Source: Moraxellaceae bacterium (lineage in GTDB: Bacteria > Pseudomonadota > Gammaproteobacteria > Pseudomonadales > Moraxellaceae). From it: a stretch of DNA of 64,000 nucleotides. Below the pieces are notes generated by a model. The model searched no databases and was not told the DNA's origin. It saw nothing but the letters and a program-made list of their open reading frames with translations. Of the stretch, positions 1 through 8,501 are shown one piece after another (positions within the stretch are counted from its first letter, which is position 1; each line of letters starts with the position of its first letter). The stretch covers positions 1 through 64,000 of the forward strand of contig JAJFBF010000001.1 in NCBI GenBank assembly GCA_020697295.1, read 5' to 3'. The position numbers and the translations under genes were made by a program.

Positions 1-150
<150 letters not shown>

Positions 151-459
151 GCCTTTGGCGAGGCAAAGCCAACGCCGCCATCCCAACTGAGGCGAAGCCG
201 ACAGCCACCCGCCCACGCTTCAGCCCGGGCACTACGGCAAGTGGCGGGTGGCTGGAGGGGTTGCTCCTGCGGGAGGCAGGGGCAGCCCCTTCAGACGCCC
301 AAATAGCAGAGGAGCCCCTAACTGCCAAAAAAGAACCATCCACGAAGCTGGGACTGGGACTGGGACTGAGTCAAATCCCCCCACGACCAACCTCAGTCCA
401 ATTGCCGCCGCCAAGGGATTTGCCTAGGCTTGCCACCAACTCTCAGCCCGCCTGCCGCC
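151..459. other. Intergenic stretch after the repeat tract
   Basis: No convincing gene. It contains a second small period-6 run, 3 copies of CTGGGA at 348-365, which resembles the units of the left-edge array and suggests the whole region is prone to hexamer expansion. The flavin reductase start follows at 460. Confidence 0.6.
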
Positions 460-1080
460 ATGAACATCGATCCCGCCACGCACAGCGCTGGCCAGAACTA
501 CAAGCTGCTGACCAATATCGTGGTCCCGCGCCCCATCGCCTGGGTCACCTCGACCAGCCCCGAAGGCATAGTCAACCTCGCCCCGTTCAGCTTCTTCAAC
601 GCCATCGGCAGCGATCCCCTGCTGGTGATGATCAGCGTCGCGCACAACAGCGACGGCAGCCTGAAGCACACCGGCCGCAACATCGTCGCCAGCGGCGAGT
701 TCGTGGTGAACATGGTGACACCGGAACTGATGGATGCCATGAACCTCACGTCCGCCGACTTCCCCGACGACGAAAGCGAGCTGCTGGCCGCCGGCCTGGC
801 GCCCGCCGCCTCGGAAAAGGTGGCGGTGCCGCGCGTGGCGGCAGCCAAGGCGGCGCTGGAGTGCCGGCTGCACAGCACTTTGCCCTTCGGCAATTACACC
901 GTGCTCGTGGGCGAGGTGGTGATGTTCCATGTCGCCGATGCGCTGCTGGATGACAAGCTGCACATCCACGGCTTCGACCCGGTCGGGCGCCTGGGCTCGC
1001 CGGCCTTTTACTGCCACACGCAAGACCGCTTCGAGATGCCGCGCCAGACTTATGCGCAGTGGAAAGACGCAACCGGCTAA
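460..1080 (+). CDS. Flavin reductase family protein (FMN-binding split barrel)
   Basis: A 206-residue protein of the flavin reductase-like / FMN-binding split-barrel family (Flavin_Reduct). The N-terminal part has the family's typical pattern: a PRPIAWVTS stretch near residues 24-32, then an N-L-A-P-F-S-F-F-N segment and a G-S-D-P-L-L-V-M-I core strand. Members bind FMN and either reduce it with NAD(P)H for a partner monooxygenase or act as flavoproteins of unknown substrate. The ATG at 460 was chosen because homology begins directly after it; an in-frame TTG at 430 would add ten low-complexity residues. No adjacent monooxygenase identifies the partner, so the precise role is open. Confidence 0.85.
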   Translation: MNIDPATHSAGQNYKLLTNIVVPRPIAWVTSTSPEGIVNLAPFSFFNAIGSDPLLVMISVAHNSDGSLKHTGRNIVASGEFVVNMVTPELMDAMNLTSADFPDDESELLAAGLAPAASEKVAVPRVAAAKAALECRLHSTLPFGNYTVLVGEVVMFHVADALLDDKLHIHGFDPVGRLGSPAFYCHTQDRFEMPRQTYAQWKDATG

Positions 1081-1229
1081 CGAAAACCGGAAAGGGGATG
1101 CCCGGGTACGCCGCCATCGCGATCAGGCAGGCGTCCTGTTCTTCGCGGCCCACGCGGTTCTCCTATGAGCAGCGACAACTCTCAGGCCTGCGGCATCGGC
1201 CGAAACGAAACAGCCTGCGTCGAGATGTA

Positions 1230-2150
1230 CTAGAGCAGCTTCAGCAGCCCGAACATGTCCGCGAAGAAAGCGGCCACCGCCAGCGTAAAGAACACCTGTA
1301 TCCGCAGCCGAATCCCCTTCACGAAGGGCGTCAGGCGCTCCTTGACCTGCGCGGGATCCATGCTGCCGGCCCCCGACAGGCCCGTCAGCGCGCCGCGCAA
1401 ATCGTGCAGCACCCAGGCGGCGAGCAGGAAGGCGCCGGGGAACACCAGCGGAAACAGAGTGCGCGCGCCGCTTTGCACATGCGCATACAACTGCCAGGTC
1501 CCCACCCCCAGCAACGGGATCATAATCCAGCCCAACACGCGCTCGATCTGCCGGACCTGCGCCGGCGTCATTTGCCGCGGCGCGGCCCCGGCCGCGTCCG
1601 CCACGCTCACCGGCAAGGCAAAGCGCCAGCCGCTGCCGGGCGCGCCACCCTGCTCCTGCAACAGCATTTCCAGACGCATCGCCTGCGTACCCTCGGGCCG
1701 CGGCGGCACCAGGCCCTGGGCCTGCCAGGTGGTACCGCGCGCGCCAGCCGCAGGACCGCCCTGTAGCGGCGACTCGGCAAGAGTGCGACCGCTACCGCCC
1801 TTGGACATCACCTCCACCCAGGCATAACTGCCCGCCAGCACCGCCGCGCGCTCCCAGGCGCGATCAAACTCGACCGCCACCTGCAGGGACTGGCCCGGCA
1901 CCACCGGTGGCAAGGTCGCCAGCGCTGGCGCGCCAAACTGGCGTCGCAACGACCGCATGCCCCACCACTGGCGCAGCATCCAGAAACCCACTCCAAAGAA
2001 CAGGGCATAGAACGGCACCAGGAAGAGCATCGCCCACGAGCCCCAGAACCCGCGCAGCATGAAGTACGCATGCACGGCGGTGAAGGCATTCCAGAACAGC
2101 GCGAAGGCGAGGGGCGGGGCAGACTGGGCAGGACGGGTCGCGGCGATCAT
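1230..2150 (-). CDS. Multi-pass membrane protein of unknown function
   Basis: A 306-residue inner-membrane protein. Hydrophobic segments are visible near residues 13-33, 38-57, 207-225, 233-252 and 285-304, leaving a soluble region of about 140 residues (65-205) that would form one domain on one face of the membrane. The soluble part has Gly/Pro-rich loops and beta-like stretches. The overall plan, two N-terminal helices, a soluble beta-rich domain, then C-terminal helices, is reminiscent of DUF3592-type proteins, but I see no diagnostic motif. It is transcribed in the same direction as ylqF, about 70 bases downstream of that gene, so co-transcription is possible. Confidence 0.7.
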   Translation of the reverse strand: MIAATRPAQSAPPLAFALFWNAFTAVHAYFMLRGFWGSWAMLFLVPFYALFFGVGFWMLRQWWGMRSLRRQFGAPALATLPPVVPGQSLQVAVEFDRAWERAAVLAGSYAWVEVMSKGGSGRTLAESPLQGGPAAGARGTTWQAQGLVPPRPEGTQAMRLEMLLQEQGGAPGSGWRFALPVSVADAAGAAPRQMTPAQVRQIERVLGWIMIPLLGVGTWQLYAHVQSGARTLFPLVFPGAFLLAAWVLHDLRGALTGLSGAGSMDPAQVKERLTPFVKGIRLRIQVFFTLAVAAFFADMFGLLKLL

Positions 2151-2218
2151 CTTCCGTTTCCAACGAAAATTCTTTCAATCATCAGCTTGGCAAACTTCAG
2201 CCGCCATCGAACCGGGCT

Positions 2219-3169
2219 TCAGCGCCCCGGCTTGCCGGTACGGGCCTTGAAGGCCTGCTTCCTCTGCTTTTTCTTTTCCGCTTCGATCGCGGCTTTTTCA
2301 TCGAGGGCTCGCTGCACGATGATCTGCTCGGCCACGGCCTCCTCGGGGGATTCCAGCGTGATGCGGCCGATGGTGGCAGTGCGGAATTCGTTGAGCACCA
2401 CCGTGCAAATCTTGTTGAGGTCGACGCGCCCGCCATTGGTGAGACAGCCACGCTGTCGGCCCACGATCTCCAGGAACTCGACCTCGAGCTCCGGCAGCGT
2501 CTCCAGCTTGTAGCGCTGCTTCATCAGCGCCGGATAGCGCTTGAGGAAAAGCGCCACGCCCCAGAACGCGATGTCGTCGTGGTCGATCGCGGTGTCCTTG
2601 ATGGCGCCGGTGAGCGCGAGGCGATAGCCGCTGGCAGGATTGTGGATCTTGGGCCAGAGGATGCCGGGCGAGTCGATCAGCACGAGGCCGTTATCGAGGT
2701 CGATGCGCTGCTGGCCCTTGGTGATGGCCGGCTCGTTGCCGGTCTTGGCGATGGTGCGCCCGGCGAGGATGTTGATCAGCGTGGACTTGCCGACATTGGG
2801 AATGCCGGTGATGAGCGCGGTGATATTGCCCAGGTGATCGCTGCGACCGGCCATGAGCTTGCGGCACACGCTCGCGAGTTGGCGGATCTGTTCGGGCTGC
2901 TCGGTGGTCAGGGCGATTGCGCGCACGCCGTCCTGGCTGTCGAAGTGCGCCAGCCAGCGTTCGGTCATGACCGGGTCGGCGAGGTCGCTCTTGGTCAGCA
3001 CCTTCAAGGCGGGCTTGCCACCGCGGAACTCCTCGATCACCGGATTGGCGCTGCTGTAGGGGATGCGCGCGTCCAGCACCTCGATGACGAGGTCGACCTT
3101 GGGGAGGATCTCGCGGATGTCCTTGATGGCCTTGGCCATGTGGCCAGGGAACCAGTTGATGCTGATCAT
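2219..3169 (-). CDS. ylqF: Ribosome biogenesis GTPase YlqF/RbgA
   Basis: A 316-residue circularly permuted GTPase of the YlqF/RbgA family, which assists late maturation of the 50S ribosomal subunit in the cytoplasm. The permuted motif order is visible: DARIP at residues 33-37, G4 TKSD at 59-62, then G1 P-loop GIPNVGKST at 122-130, a conserved T-K-G at 150-152 and G3 DSPG at 166-169. The N-terminus carries the family's WFPGHMAKA signature at residues 6-14. The C-terminal 100 residues end in a Lys/Arg-rich tail, suited to rRNA contact. Length matches the family. Assignment is secure. Confidence 0.96.
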   Translation of the reverse strand: MISINWFPGHMAKAIKDIREILPKVDLVIEVLDARIPYSSANPVIEEFRGGKPALKVLTKSDLADPVMTERWLAHFDSQDGVRAIALTTEQPEQIRQLASVCRKLMAGRSDHLGNITALITGIPNVGKSTLINILAGRTIAKTGNEPAITKGQQRIDLDNGLVLIDSPGILWPKIHNPASGYRLALTGAIKDTAIDHDDIAFWGVALFLKRYPALMKQRYKLETLPELEVEFLEIVGRQRGCLTNGGRVDLNKICTVVLNEFRTATIGRITLESPEEAVAEQIIVQRALDEKAAIEAEKKKQRKQAFKARTGKPGR

Positions 3170-3292
3170 TCGGGTAGCGTCGCGTCGTTCATGAGGCGCG
3201 ATTGTACCCGTGATTGGCGCTGGGCGCGGGAGGGATTGCGGGTGGCGGAGGGGCCCCGCCCCCGCTTCCCGCCTGCTCTCGCCCTCCCGGAC

Positions 3293-4492
3293 TCAGGCGG
3301 CGTCTACCGGGGAGGCCCGTTCCACCAGCCCGTACTGATTCACCAGCCGGTTGCGCCGGGCCGGCTCGAAGTTGATGCGGGCCACATCCCGGTTCACCGC
3401 CGCCAGCAGGCGCGGGTTCATCACGCGGAACCAGAGCGGCGGCACATAGGCCAGCAGGAACATGCCGAAATAGCCCACCGGCAGTGTCGGCAGCTCGGGA
3501 AAGTCGCGCAGGGACTGATACGAGCGCGTCGGGTGTGCATGGTGGTCGGAGTGGCGCTGCAGGTGGAACAGCGCCAGGTTGGAGGCGATGTGGTTGCTGT
3601 TCCAGCTGTGGTGCGGCTGCGTCTGCTCGTAGCGGCCGTTGGCCAGCTTCTGGCGCACCAGGCCGTAGTGTTCGATGTAGTTGGCGGAGGTGAGCTGGAA
3701 GGCGCCCCAGAAGGCGATGGCCAGCAGCAGGGGCAGGATGGCCGCGCCGAACACCAGGACCAGCGTGCCGTAGAGCGCCGCGGTCAGCAGGCCCGCCTGC
3801 ACGATTTCATTCTCCAGCGACCACTCGGACTTGCCGGCCCGCTCCAGGCGCTCGGCCTCGAGGTCCCAGGCGCGGAAATAGGCGCCCGGCATTTCACGGA
3901 AGACAAAGCGCCAGATGCTCTCGCCCATGCGCGAGGAGGCCGGATCTTCCGGGGTCGCGACATGGCGGTGATGACCGCGGTTGTGCTCCACGCTGAAGTG
4001 GCCGTAGCCACCCAGCGCCAGCGTCAGCAGCGCCAGCTTGCGGTCGATCCAGATTTTCTTGTGGCCGAGCTCGTGGCCGAGGTTAAGCCCGAAGCCAAGG
4101 ATGTTGCCGGTGGCGATGATCACCGCCAGCGTCAGGTACCAGGGCAGTTCATGGGTGGCGAGAAAGCCCACGTTGAAGATGAAGCTGATCCACAGCATGG
4201 GCACCACGGCCCAGGTGATGTAGCGGTAATAGTTGTCGGCCTCGAGCGCCGGCACGGCCGCTTCAGGCGGATTGCTGCGGTCTTCGCCAAAGAGGCGATC
4301 CAGCGCCGGGATGCCGAGATAGAAGAAGGCGAGGAAGATCCAGAGCCAGACGGTCTGGCCGGTCTGCAGGTACAGGACAGGCCCGGCGGGCGCGGCCAGC
4401 GGGGCCACCACGGAGAGCAGCCAGGCGTAGCGCTTGCGGTCGTGGTAGTCGCCCGCCTCGGCGGTATGGGTGGACAGGGTGGAGGTGGTCAT
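3293..4492 (-). CDS. alkB: Alkane 1-monooxygenase AlkB
   Basis: A 399-residue integral-membrane non-haem di-iron alkane hydroxylase that oxidises the terminal carbon of n-alkanes, fed by rubredoxin and rubredoxin reductase (neither is in the window). All three histidine boxes are present: HELGH at 140-144, EHNRGHH at 169-175 and LQRHSDHHAHP at 311-321, plus the AlkB hallmark NYIEHYGL at 271-278 that separates alkane hydroxylases from xylene monooxygenases and fatty acid desaturases. Several transmembrane helices precede and separate the boxes. A GAGG ribosome-binding site sits 7-8 bases before the ATG. It is divergent from the AraC-type regulator at 4667, the likely controller. Confidence 0.96.
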   Translation of the reverse strand: MTTSTLSTHTAEAGDYHDRKRYAWLLSVVAPLAAPAGPVLYLQTGQTVWLWIFLAFFYLGIPALDRLFGEDRSNPPEAAVPALEADNYYRYITWAVVPMLWISFIFNVGFLATHELPWYLTLAVIIATGNILGFGLNLGHELGHKKIWIDRKLALLTLALGGYGHFSVEHNRGHHRHVATPEDPASSRMGESIWRFVFREMPGAYFRAWDLEAERLERAGKSEWSLENEIVQAGLLTAALYGTLVLVFGAAILPLLLAIAFWGAFQLTSANYIEHYGLVRQKLANGRYEQTQPHHSWNSNHIASNLALFHLQRHSDHHAHPTRSYQSLRDFPELPTLPVGYFGMFLLAYVPPLWFRVMNPRLLAAVNRDVARINFEPARRNRLVNQYGLVERASPVDAA

Positions 4493-4595
4493 CGGCAGTT
4501 CCTCGTGTCACGCGCCCATTGAACGGCGCTTGGGGATGACATGCAGCATCCGCCCATCCCCCGATGGAAATAACCGCGAGAGGTGGCATCTATTC

Positions 4596-4608
4596 GTCAT
4601 TTGATGAC
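4596..4608. promoter_or_regulatory. Palindrome in the alkB/AraC divergent region
   Basis: GTCAT-TTG-ATGAC, a perfect 5-bp inverted repeat with a 3-bp centre, lies between the divergent alkB (start 4492) and AraC-type (start 4667) genes. Its position fits an operator for either promoter. AraC-family proteins more often use direct repeats, so the link to the adjacent regulator is inference. Confidence 0.4.
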
Positions 4609-4626
4609 AGACTGGGCGCTCTGTAG

Positions 4627-4644
4627 GTCGGGATTCATCCCGAC
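4627..4644. repeat. Dispersed 18-bp palindrome, copy 1
   Basis: GTCGGGATTCATCCCGAC, perfect palindromic arms GTCGGGAT/ATCCCGAC, preceded by GTAG. The same element recurs at 33633, 42398 and 51829 in this window. It lies in the 5' region of the AraC-type gene, 22 bases before the chosen start. Confidence 0.85.
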
Positions 4645-4666
4645 TTGCTGCTTGCCCTGGAGCTCC

Positions 4667-5695
4667 ATGCCCGCCCCTGCCCTCACTCCCGAAGCCTGGC
4701 TGCAGCCCGCGATACACCCGGTGTATGCCCGCCTGCTCTGCGCCGAGCTGCGCCGCCGCGGCTTCACGGAAGAGCAGATCGTGGCCGGCACCCGCCTCGA
4801 CTGGACCAGCCTGCACAGCGACAACCGCTTCCTGAGCTTTGAACAGTTCCGCCGCCTGATTGCACATGCGCTGGCCCTCTCCGGCTGCCCCTGGCTCGGC
4901 ATCGAGGTCGGCATGCATGCGCAGCTCTCCCTGCACGGCGCCCTCGGCCAGGCGGTGGCGGCGAGCGGCAACGTCGCGCAGGCCCTCGGCCTCAGCCAGC
5001 GCTACATGGTGCTGCGCCAGCGCATGATCGGCATGGGCGTGGAGACGGGCGAGCGCGTGGCGATGCGGGCCGAGGAACACCTCGTGGTGCCGGAGCTGCG
5101 TGAATTCATGCTGGGTTATCTCACCGCGACCCTGCTGCGCCTGCTGGAAGCGGTGACGGGCCAGCCCCTGCGCGACGAACTCCGGCTGGAGTGGCCCTTC
5201 CCCGCCCCCGCCTGGGCCGGCGAATACCAGCGCCTGGCCGCGCACAACTCCTTTGGCCACAGCGTCCTGCGCGGCGTGATGGCGCCGGAGCTGCTGCAGC
5301 GGCCCAGCCTCTCCGCCGACCCCGATGCCCTGCGCGTGGCGCAGCGCGAATGCGAGCGCCAGCTTCATCAGCAGGAGCAGGGCGGCACGCTCACGCAGCG
5401 CATCCAGCAGCGACTGGCGAGTTGCCAGGGCCACTACCCCTCGATCATCGAGATGGCGGAAATCGAGAACGTATCCTCGCGCACGCTGATCCGGCGCCTG
5501 CGCGAGGAAGGCGCGACCTACCAGCAACTGCTGGATTCGGTGCGCGAGGAGCTGGCCTGCTGGCTGCTGTTGCAGAACTCCTTGCCGATCGAGGCGATTG
5601 CCGAGCGCCTGGGCTACGAGGACACCTCGAACTTCAGCCGCACCTTCCGGCGCTGGGTGGGCGTGACGCCGAGCGAGTTCCGGGAAGGCGCCTGA
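4667..5695 (+). CDS. AraC-family transcriptional regulator
   Basis: A 342-residue cytoplasmic regulator. The N-terminal 200 residues match the arabinose-binding-like sensor domain seen in OruR/ArgR-type AraC proteins (opening with a PVYARLLCAELRRRG-like helix and a central L-G-x-E-V-G motif). The C-terminal 100 residues hold the two helix-turn-helix motifs; the second contains the conserved I-A-x-R-L-G-Y and F-S-R-T-F-R-R-W-x-G-V-T-P sequence. The ATG at 4667 is preferred over an in-frame ATG at 4583 because the upstream extension would translate the dispersed palindrome. Divergence from alkB suggests control of alkane hydroxylation; AraC-type activators of alkane genes are known, but the ligand here is not shown. 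Confidence 0.9.
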   Translation: MPAPALTPEAWLQPAIHPVYARLLCAELRRRGFTEEQIVAGTRLDWTSLHSDNRFLSFEQFRRLIAHALALSGCPWLGIEVGMHAQLSLHGALGQAVAASGNVAQALGLSQRYMVLRQRMIGMGVETGERVAMRAEEHLVVPELREFMLGYLTATLLRLLEAVTGQPLRDELRLEWPFPAPAWAGEYQRLAAHNSFGHSVLRGVMAPELLQRPSLSADPDALRVAQRECERQLHQQEQGGTLTQRIQQRLASCQGHYPSIIEMAEIENVSSRTLIRRLREEGATYQQLLDSVREELACWLLLQNSLPIEAIAERLGYEDTSNFSRTFRRWVGVTPSEFREGA

Positions 5696-5938
5696 GGGCC
5701 GCGCCGACCCAGCACCCAAAAAAAGCTGAAAATGCCGGCCTCGACGCCATGCTGCCCGCCAAGGGTGAAACCTCGTCCCGGTTCCGCCGGACAAGGCCGT
5801 CAGAAGCGGTTGCCCCCCGGCGGGGATTTGGCGAGACTGCCCCGGCGTCGCCAAGTCGCTGTTTTCCTTATTGAACGAATTCAACCTGCCGGCCGGGGCC
5901 CTGCCCCGGCCGCGCGCGAGGAGCCGCCGTTGTCTAGC

Positions 5939-6598
5939 ATGGACCCGAACCCGCCACCGGCCTCGCGCTCGCGCCTCCAGCGCCGGCCGCAGCAGGAACG
6001 CAGCCAGGCGCGCTTCGACTCCATCCTGGCCACGGCCATGCGCCTGTTCGCCGAACAGGGCTATGAAGCCGTGTCCATGCGCGAGATTGCGCGCGCCACC
6101 GAGCTGCCCATCGCCTCGCTCTACATGTACTTCCCCACCAAGCTGTCCATCGTGCGCGAGATCTGGAGCCGCTATGCCACGGCGGTGGCCAGCCAGCTGG
6201 AGGCCGGCCTGCTGCGCCTGACCAGCGATCCGGCGGGCTATGACATCGGCACCTTTATCGCAGAGATGATCGACCTCATGGCCGAACTGCAGGGCCGGAG
6301 CCCAGTCTACCTGGAGATCTGGGGCGTGGTGGAAGCCTCGCCCGAACTGCGCGCGCTGAACATGGCGGACACGATGCACGTCATCGCCGTCATCGGCAGT
6401 GCGCTCTGCCGCCTGGAACCCCGCCTCGGCAAGGCCGAGGCCGAGAGCCTGGCGCTGGTCCTGTCGGAGGCCGCCCATTCCGCCACCAAGGTGGCGCTGG
6501 CGCTGCCACCCGTGGCGCGCCGGCGCACGCTGAAAGCCCTCAAGGCCACCATGCTGCTGGTCTCCCGCGGCGCCATGGCGGAAGTCGCCCGCCGCTGA
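5939..6598 (+). CDS. TetR-family transcriptional regulator
   Basis: A 219-residue TetR repressor. The N-terminal helix-turn-helix lies near residues 20-70, with F-A-E-Q-G-Y-E-A-V-S-M-R-E-I-A followed by a L-P-I-A-S-L-Y-M-Y-F-P-T-K recognition helix. The C-terminal ligand domain is helical and not recognisable to a subfamily. The ATG at 5939 is used, but a GAGGAG at 5918-5923 is better placed for an in-frame TTG at 5930, which would add three residues. It lies 235 bases upstream of, and collinear with, the lipid catabolism block starting at 6834, and the palindrome at 6766-6786 is a plausible binding site for it. Confidence 0.9.
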   Translation: MDPNPPPASRSRLQRRPQQERSQARFDSILATAMRLFAEQGYEAVSMREIARATELPIASLYMYFPTKLSIVREIWSRYATAVASQLEAGLLRLTSDPAGYDIGTFIAEMIDLMAELQGRSPVYLEIWGVVEASPELRALNMADTMHVIAVIGSALCRLEPRLGKAEAESLALVLSEAAHSATKVALALPPVARRRTLKALKATMLLVSRGAMAEVARR

Positions 6599-6753
6599 GC
6601 CGGGCCCCGGCCTGGCCGAGCGAGCCGGCCCGCACCGTCCGTCCACAGTCCGTCCCTTCTGGAAGACATGCCCCGCCCCGGCGACACATCCGGCCCCGGC
6701 CTGCATTTCGTCGCCCGGCCTTTTCGGCCCCTGTCCATTCCCTGCGGCTGGGG

Positions 6754-6786
6754 TATAGTCCGCCAAACATGAGCAATGCTCGTGTT
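6754..6786 (+). promoter_or_regulatory. Promoter -10 and palindromic operator before the FAD oxidase gene
   Basis: A TATAGT -10-like hexamer at 6754-6759 is followed at 6766-6786 by a 21-bp inverted repeat with arms AACATGAGC and GCTCGTGTT around AAT, one mismatched pair per arm pair. The repeat would cover the transcription start and early leader, a classic repressor position. No good -35 hexamer was seen. The adjacent TetR gene (5939-6598) is the obvious candidate ligand. Confidence 0.6.
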
Positions 6787-6833
6787 ACAACAAAAACAAG
6801 CCAGGACGCGCCAGCGCCGCACGGAGACCCGCG

Positions 6834-8390
6834 ATGATCAACTTCTTTGCCTTACTGGCCCTGACAGCCGCCATCGGCGGCTACTGGGGCGGCTATTGGG
6901 AAAACTGGGAAAAGACCGAAAGCGTCTTCCCGAAAATCATGTCGCAGCCGGCCAGCGCCGCGCAGCTGACCACCTATGTCCGCAAGGTGGCCGACGCCGG
7001 CCTGCGCGTGCGCATGACCGGCTCCGGGCACTCCACCTCCGATGTCGCCATCACCAATGAAGTCCTGTTCACACCGGAAAAGCTGAACAAGCCGCTGTCC
7101 CTCGACCGCAACCGACTCAAGAATCCCGCCGATCCGTCGCTGATGCGCGTGATGAGCGGCATCAAGGTCGCCGACCTCAACACCTGGCTCGACCAGAACG
7201 GCCGCGCGCTGTTCAACATGGGCGGCTACGACGGCCAGACCATCGCCGGCGTGATAATGACCGCCACCCACGGCTCCGGCCTCGCCTACGGTCCCATCGC
7301 CGATTCCGTGGTGAGCCTGCAGATGGTGGTGGACGGTGGCCAGATGGTGCAGATCGAGCCCGCCAACGGCATCACCAACCCCGCCACTTTCACCGGCACC
7401 CTGGAAGAAAATTCCACCATCAAGGTCCGCCTGATCCAGGACGATGACGCCTTCAACGCGGCGCGCGTCTCCATCGGCTCCATGGGCGTGGTGTACTCGC
7501 TGGTGCTGCGCACCGACCAGAAATTCTGGCTGCGTGAAGTGCGCCAGCAGATCTCGTGGACCGAGCTGTCGAAGCCGGGCGGCCTGCTGGACCGCGTCCT
7601 CGCCGGCCAGCCCATCTACGGTGACGGCCAGCCCTCGCCCGAGCACTGGGAGCTGCAGTACTCGCCCTACCGCAACGAGAATGGCGACCACACTTTCCTG
7701 ATCACCAACCGCTACCGCTCCTACACGCCGCTGCCCGAGCAGAGCGCCCTCCTCGAGCGCGGCCAGCCTGGCACCGAGTTCGGCTCCTCGCTGATCGCGC
7801 TGTTCGGCCTGCCGCTGTCCACCATCATGGATCTCTTCCCGGAGCTCGCCAAGCAGTCGCTGCAACTGGCGCTGGATTCGCAGGTGGACAACAACTACAC
7901 CAACGTCAGCTACAAGGTGTTCAACATCGGCGTGGTGAACTACGCCCCCGCCGTGGCCATCGAGGCCGCCTTCGACGCCACCCAGACCAAGGCCGCCATC
8001 GAGCGCTCCTTCAGCCTGGCCGACAGCCTCTTCGCGCAGGGCGCCAAGAGCACTTCGCCGATCGCCATCCGCTTCGTGAAGCCCACCAGCGCCCTCATCG
8101 GCATGCAGAACGGCCGCCCCACCATGTTCATGGAAGTGATCGCGCTGCGCGGCTCCGACAATGCGCCCCGGCTGCTCAAGAACTACCAGCGCACGATGCT
8201 GGCCGAGTTCGGCGCGCGTCCGCACTGGGGCCTCGACATGAACCTGCTGACCAGCGAGGCGCAGGCCCGCGCCCTGTACCCGGCCACCTGGGATCGCTGG
8301 AAGACACAGTACCGCCGCTTCAACGTCACCGGCACCTTTGACGGCAAGGTCACCGACCGTCTCGGCATCTCGGTGCGTCCGCGCGGCTGA
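6834..8390 (+). CDS. FAD-binding oxidoreductase, VAO family
   Basis: A 518-residue flavoprotein of the vanillyl-alcohol oxidase / PCMH fold. A hydrophobic N-terminus (residues 1-20) may be a signal or membrane anchor. The FAD-binding domain shows GSGHS at 63-67 and the G-Y-D-G-Q-T-I-A-G stretch followed by T-A-T-H-G-S-G at 131-149, where the pyrophosphate and possible covalent flavin attachment (His146) lie. The C-terminal half resembles the substrate domain of sugar-lactone oxidases and class II cholesterol oxidases. The substrate cannot be read from sequence; neighbours (SDR, ceramidase, alkyl sulfatase) favour a lipid or sterol alcohol. It is the first gene after the palindromic operator. 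Confidence 0.85.
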   Translation: MINFFALLALTAAIGGYWGGYWENWEKTESVFPKIMSQPASAAQLTTYVRKVADAGLRVRMTGSGHSTSDVAITNEVLFTPEKLNKPLSLDRNRLKNPADPSLMRVMSGIKVADLNTWLDQNGRALFNMGGYDGQTIAGVIMTATHGSGLAYGPIADSVVSLQMVVDGGQMVQIEPANGITNPATFTGTLEENSTIKVRLIQDDDAFNAARVSIGSMGVVYSLVLRTDQKFWLREVRQQISWTELSKPGGLLDRVLAGQPIYGDGQPSPEHWELQYSPYRNENGDHTFLITNRYRSYTPLPEQSALLERGQPGTEFGSSLIALFGLPLSTIMDLFPELAKQSLQLALDSQVDNNYTNVSYKVFNIGVVNYAPAVAIEAAFDATQTKAAIERSFSLADSLFAQGAKSTSPIAIRFVKPTSALIGMQNGRPTMFMEVIALRGSDNAPRLLKNYQRTMLAEFGARPHWGLDMNLLTSEAQARALYPATWDRWKTQYRRFNVTGTFDGKVTDRLGISVRPRG

Positions 8391-8402
8391 TCCGGCAGCA
8401 AC

Positions 8403-8439
8403 GGACCGGGTCGGCAGCCTCCCCGCGCCAACCCGGTCC
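8403..8439. promoter_or_regulatory. Inverted repeat between FAD oxidase and SDR genes
   Basis: Perfect 9-bp arms GGACCGGGT (8403-8411) and ACCCGGTCC (8431-8439) separated by 19 bases, 12 bases after the oxidase stop codon. There is no T-run after it, so it is not a standard intrinsic terminator; it could stabilise the upstream mRNA 3' end or act as an internal attenuator. Confidence 0.55.
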
Positions 8440-8501
8440 GCCCGCCGGATTTGCTGCTCCCGCACCGGCGCGGGGCGCTTTTCGAAACAAGGGTAGTGCC
8501 C

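Noticed and set aside
2579-4522. Long plus-strand open frame opposite ylqF and alkB
   Set aside because: Antisense to two genes with complete catalytic motifs; low-complexity composition.
4508-6766. Long minus-strand open frame opposite the AraC and TetR genes
   Set aside because: Both regulators have clear helix-turn-helix motifs on the plus strand; the antisense frame has none.
8403-8439. Inverted repeat taken as an intrinsic terminator
   Set aside because: No T-tract follows the stem, and the downstream SDR gene has no other visible promoter.
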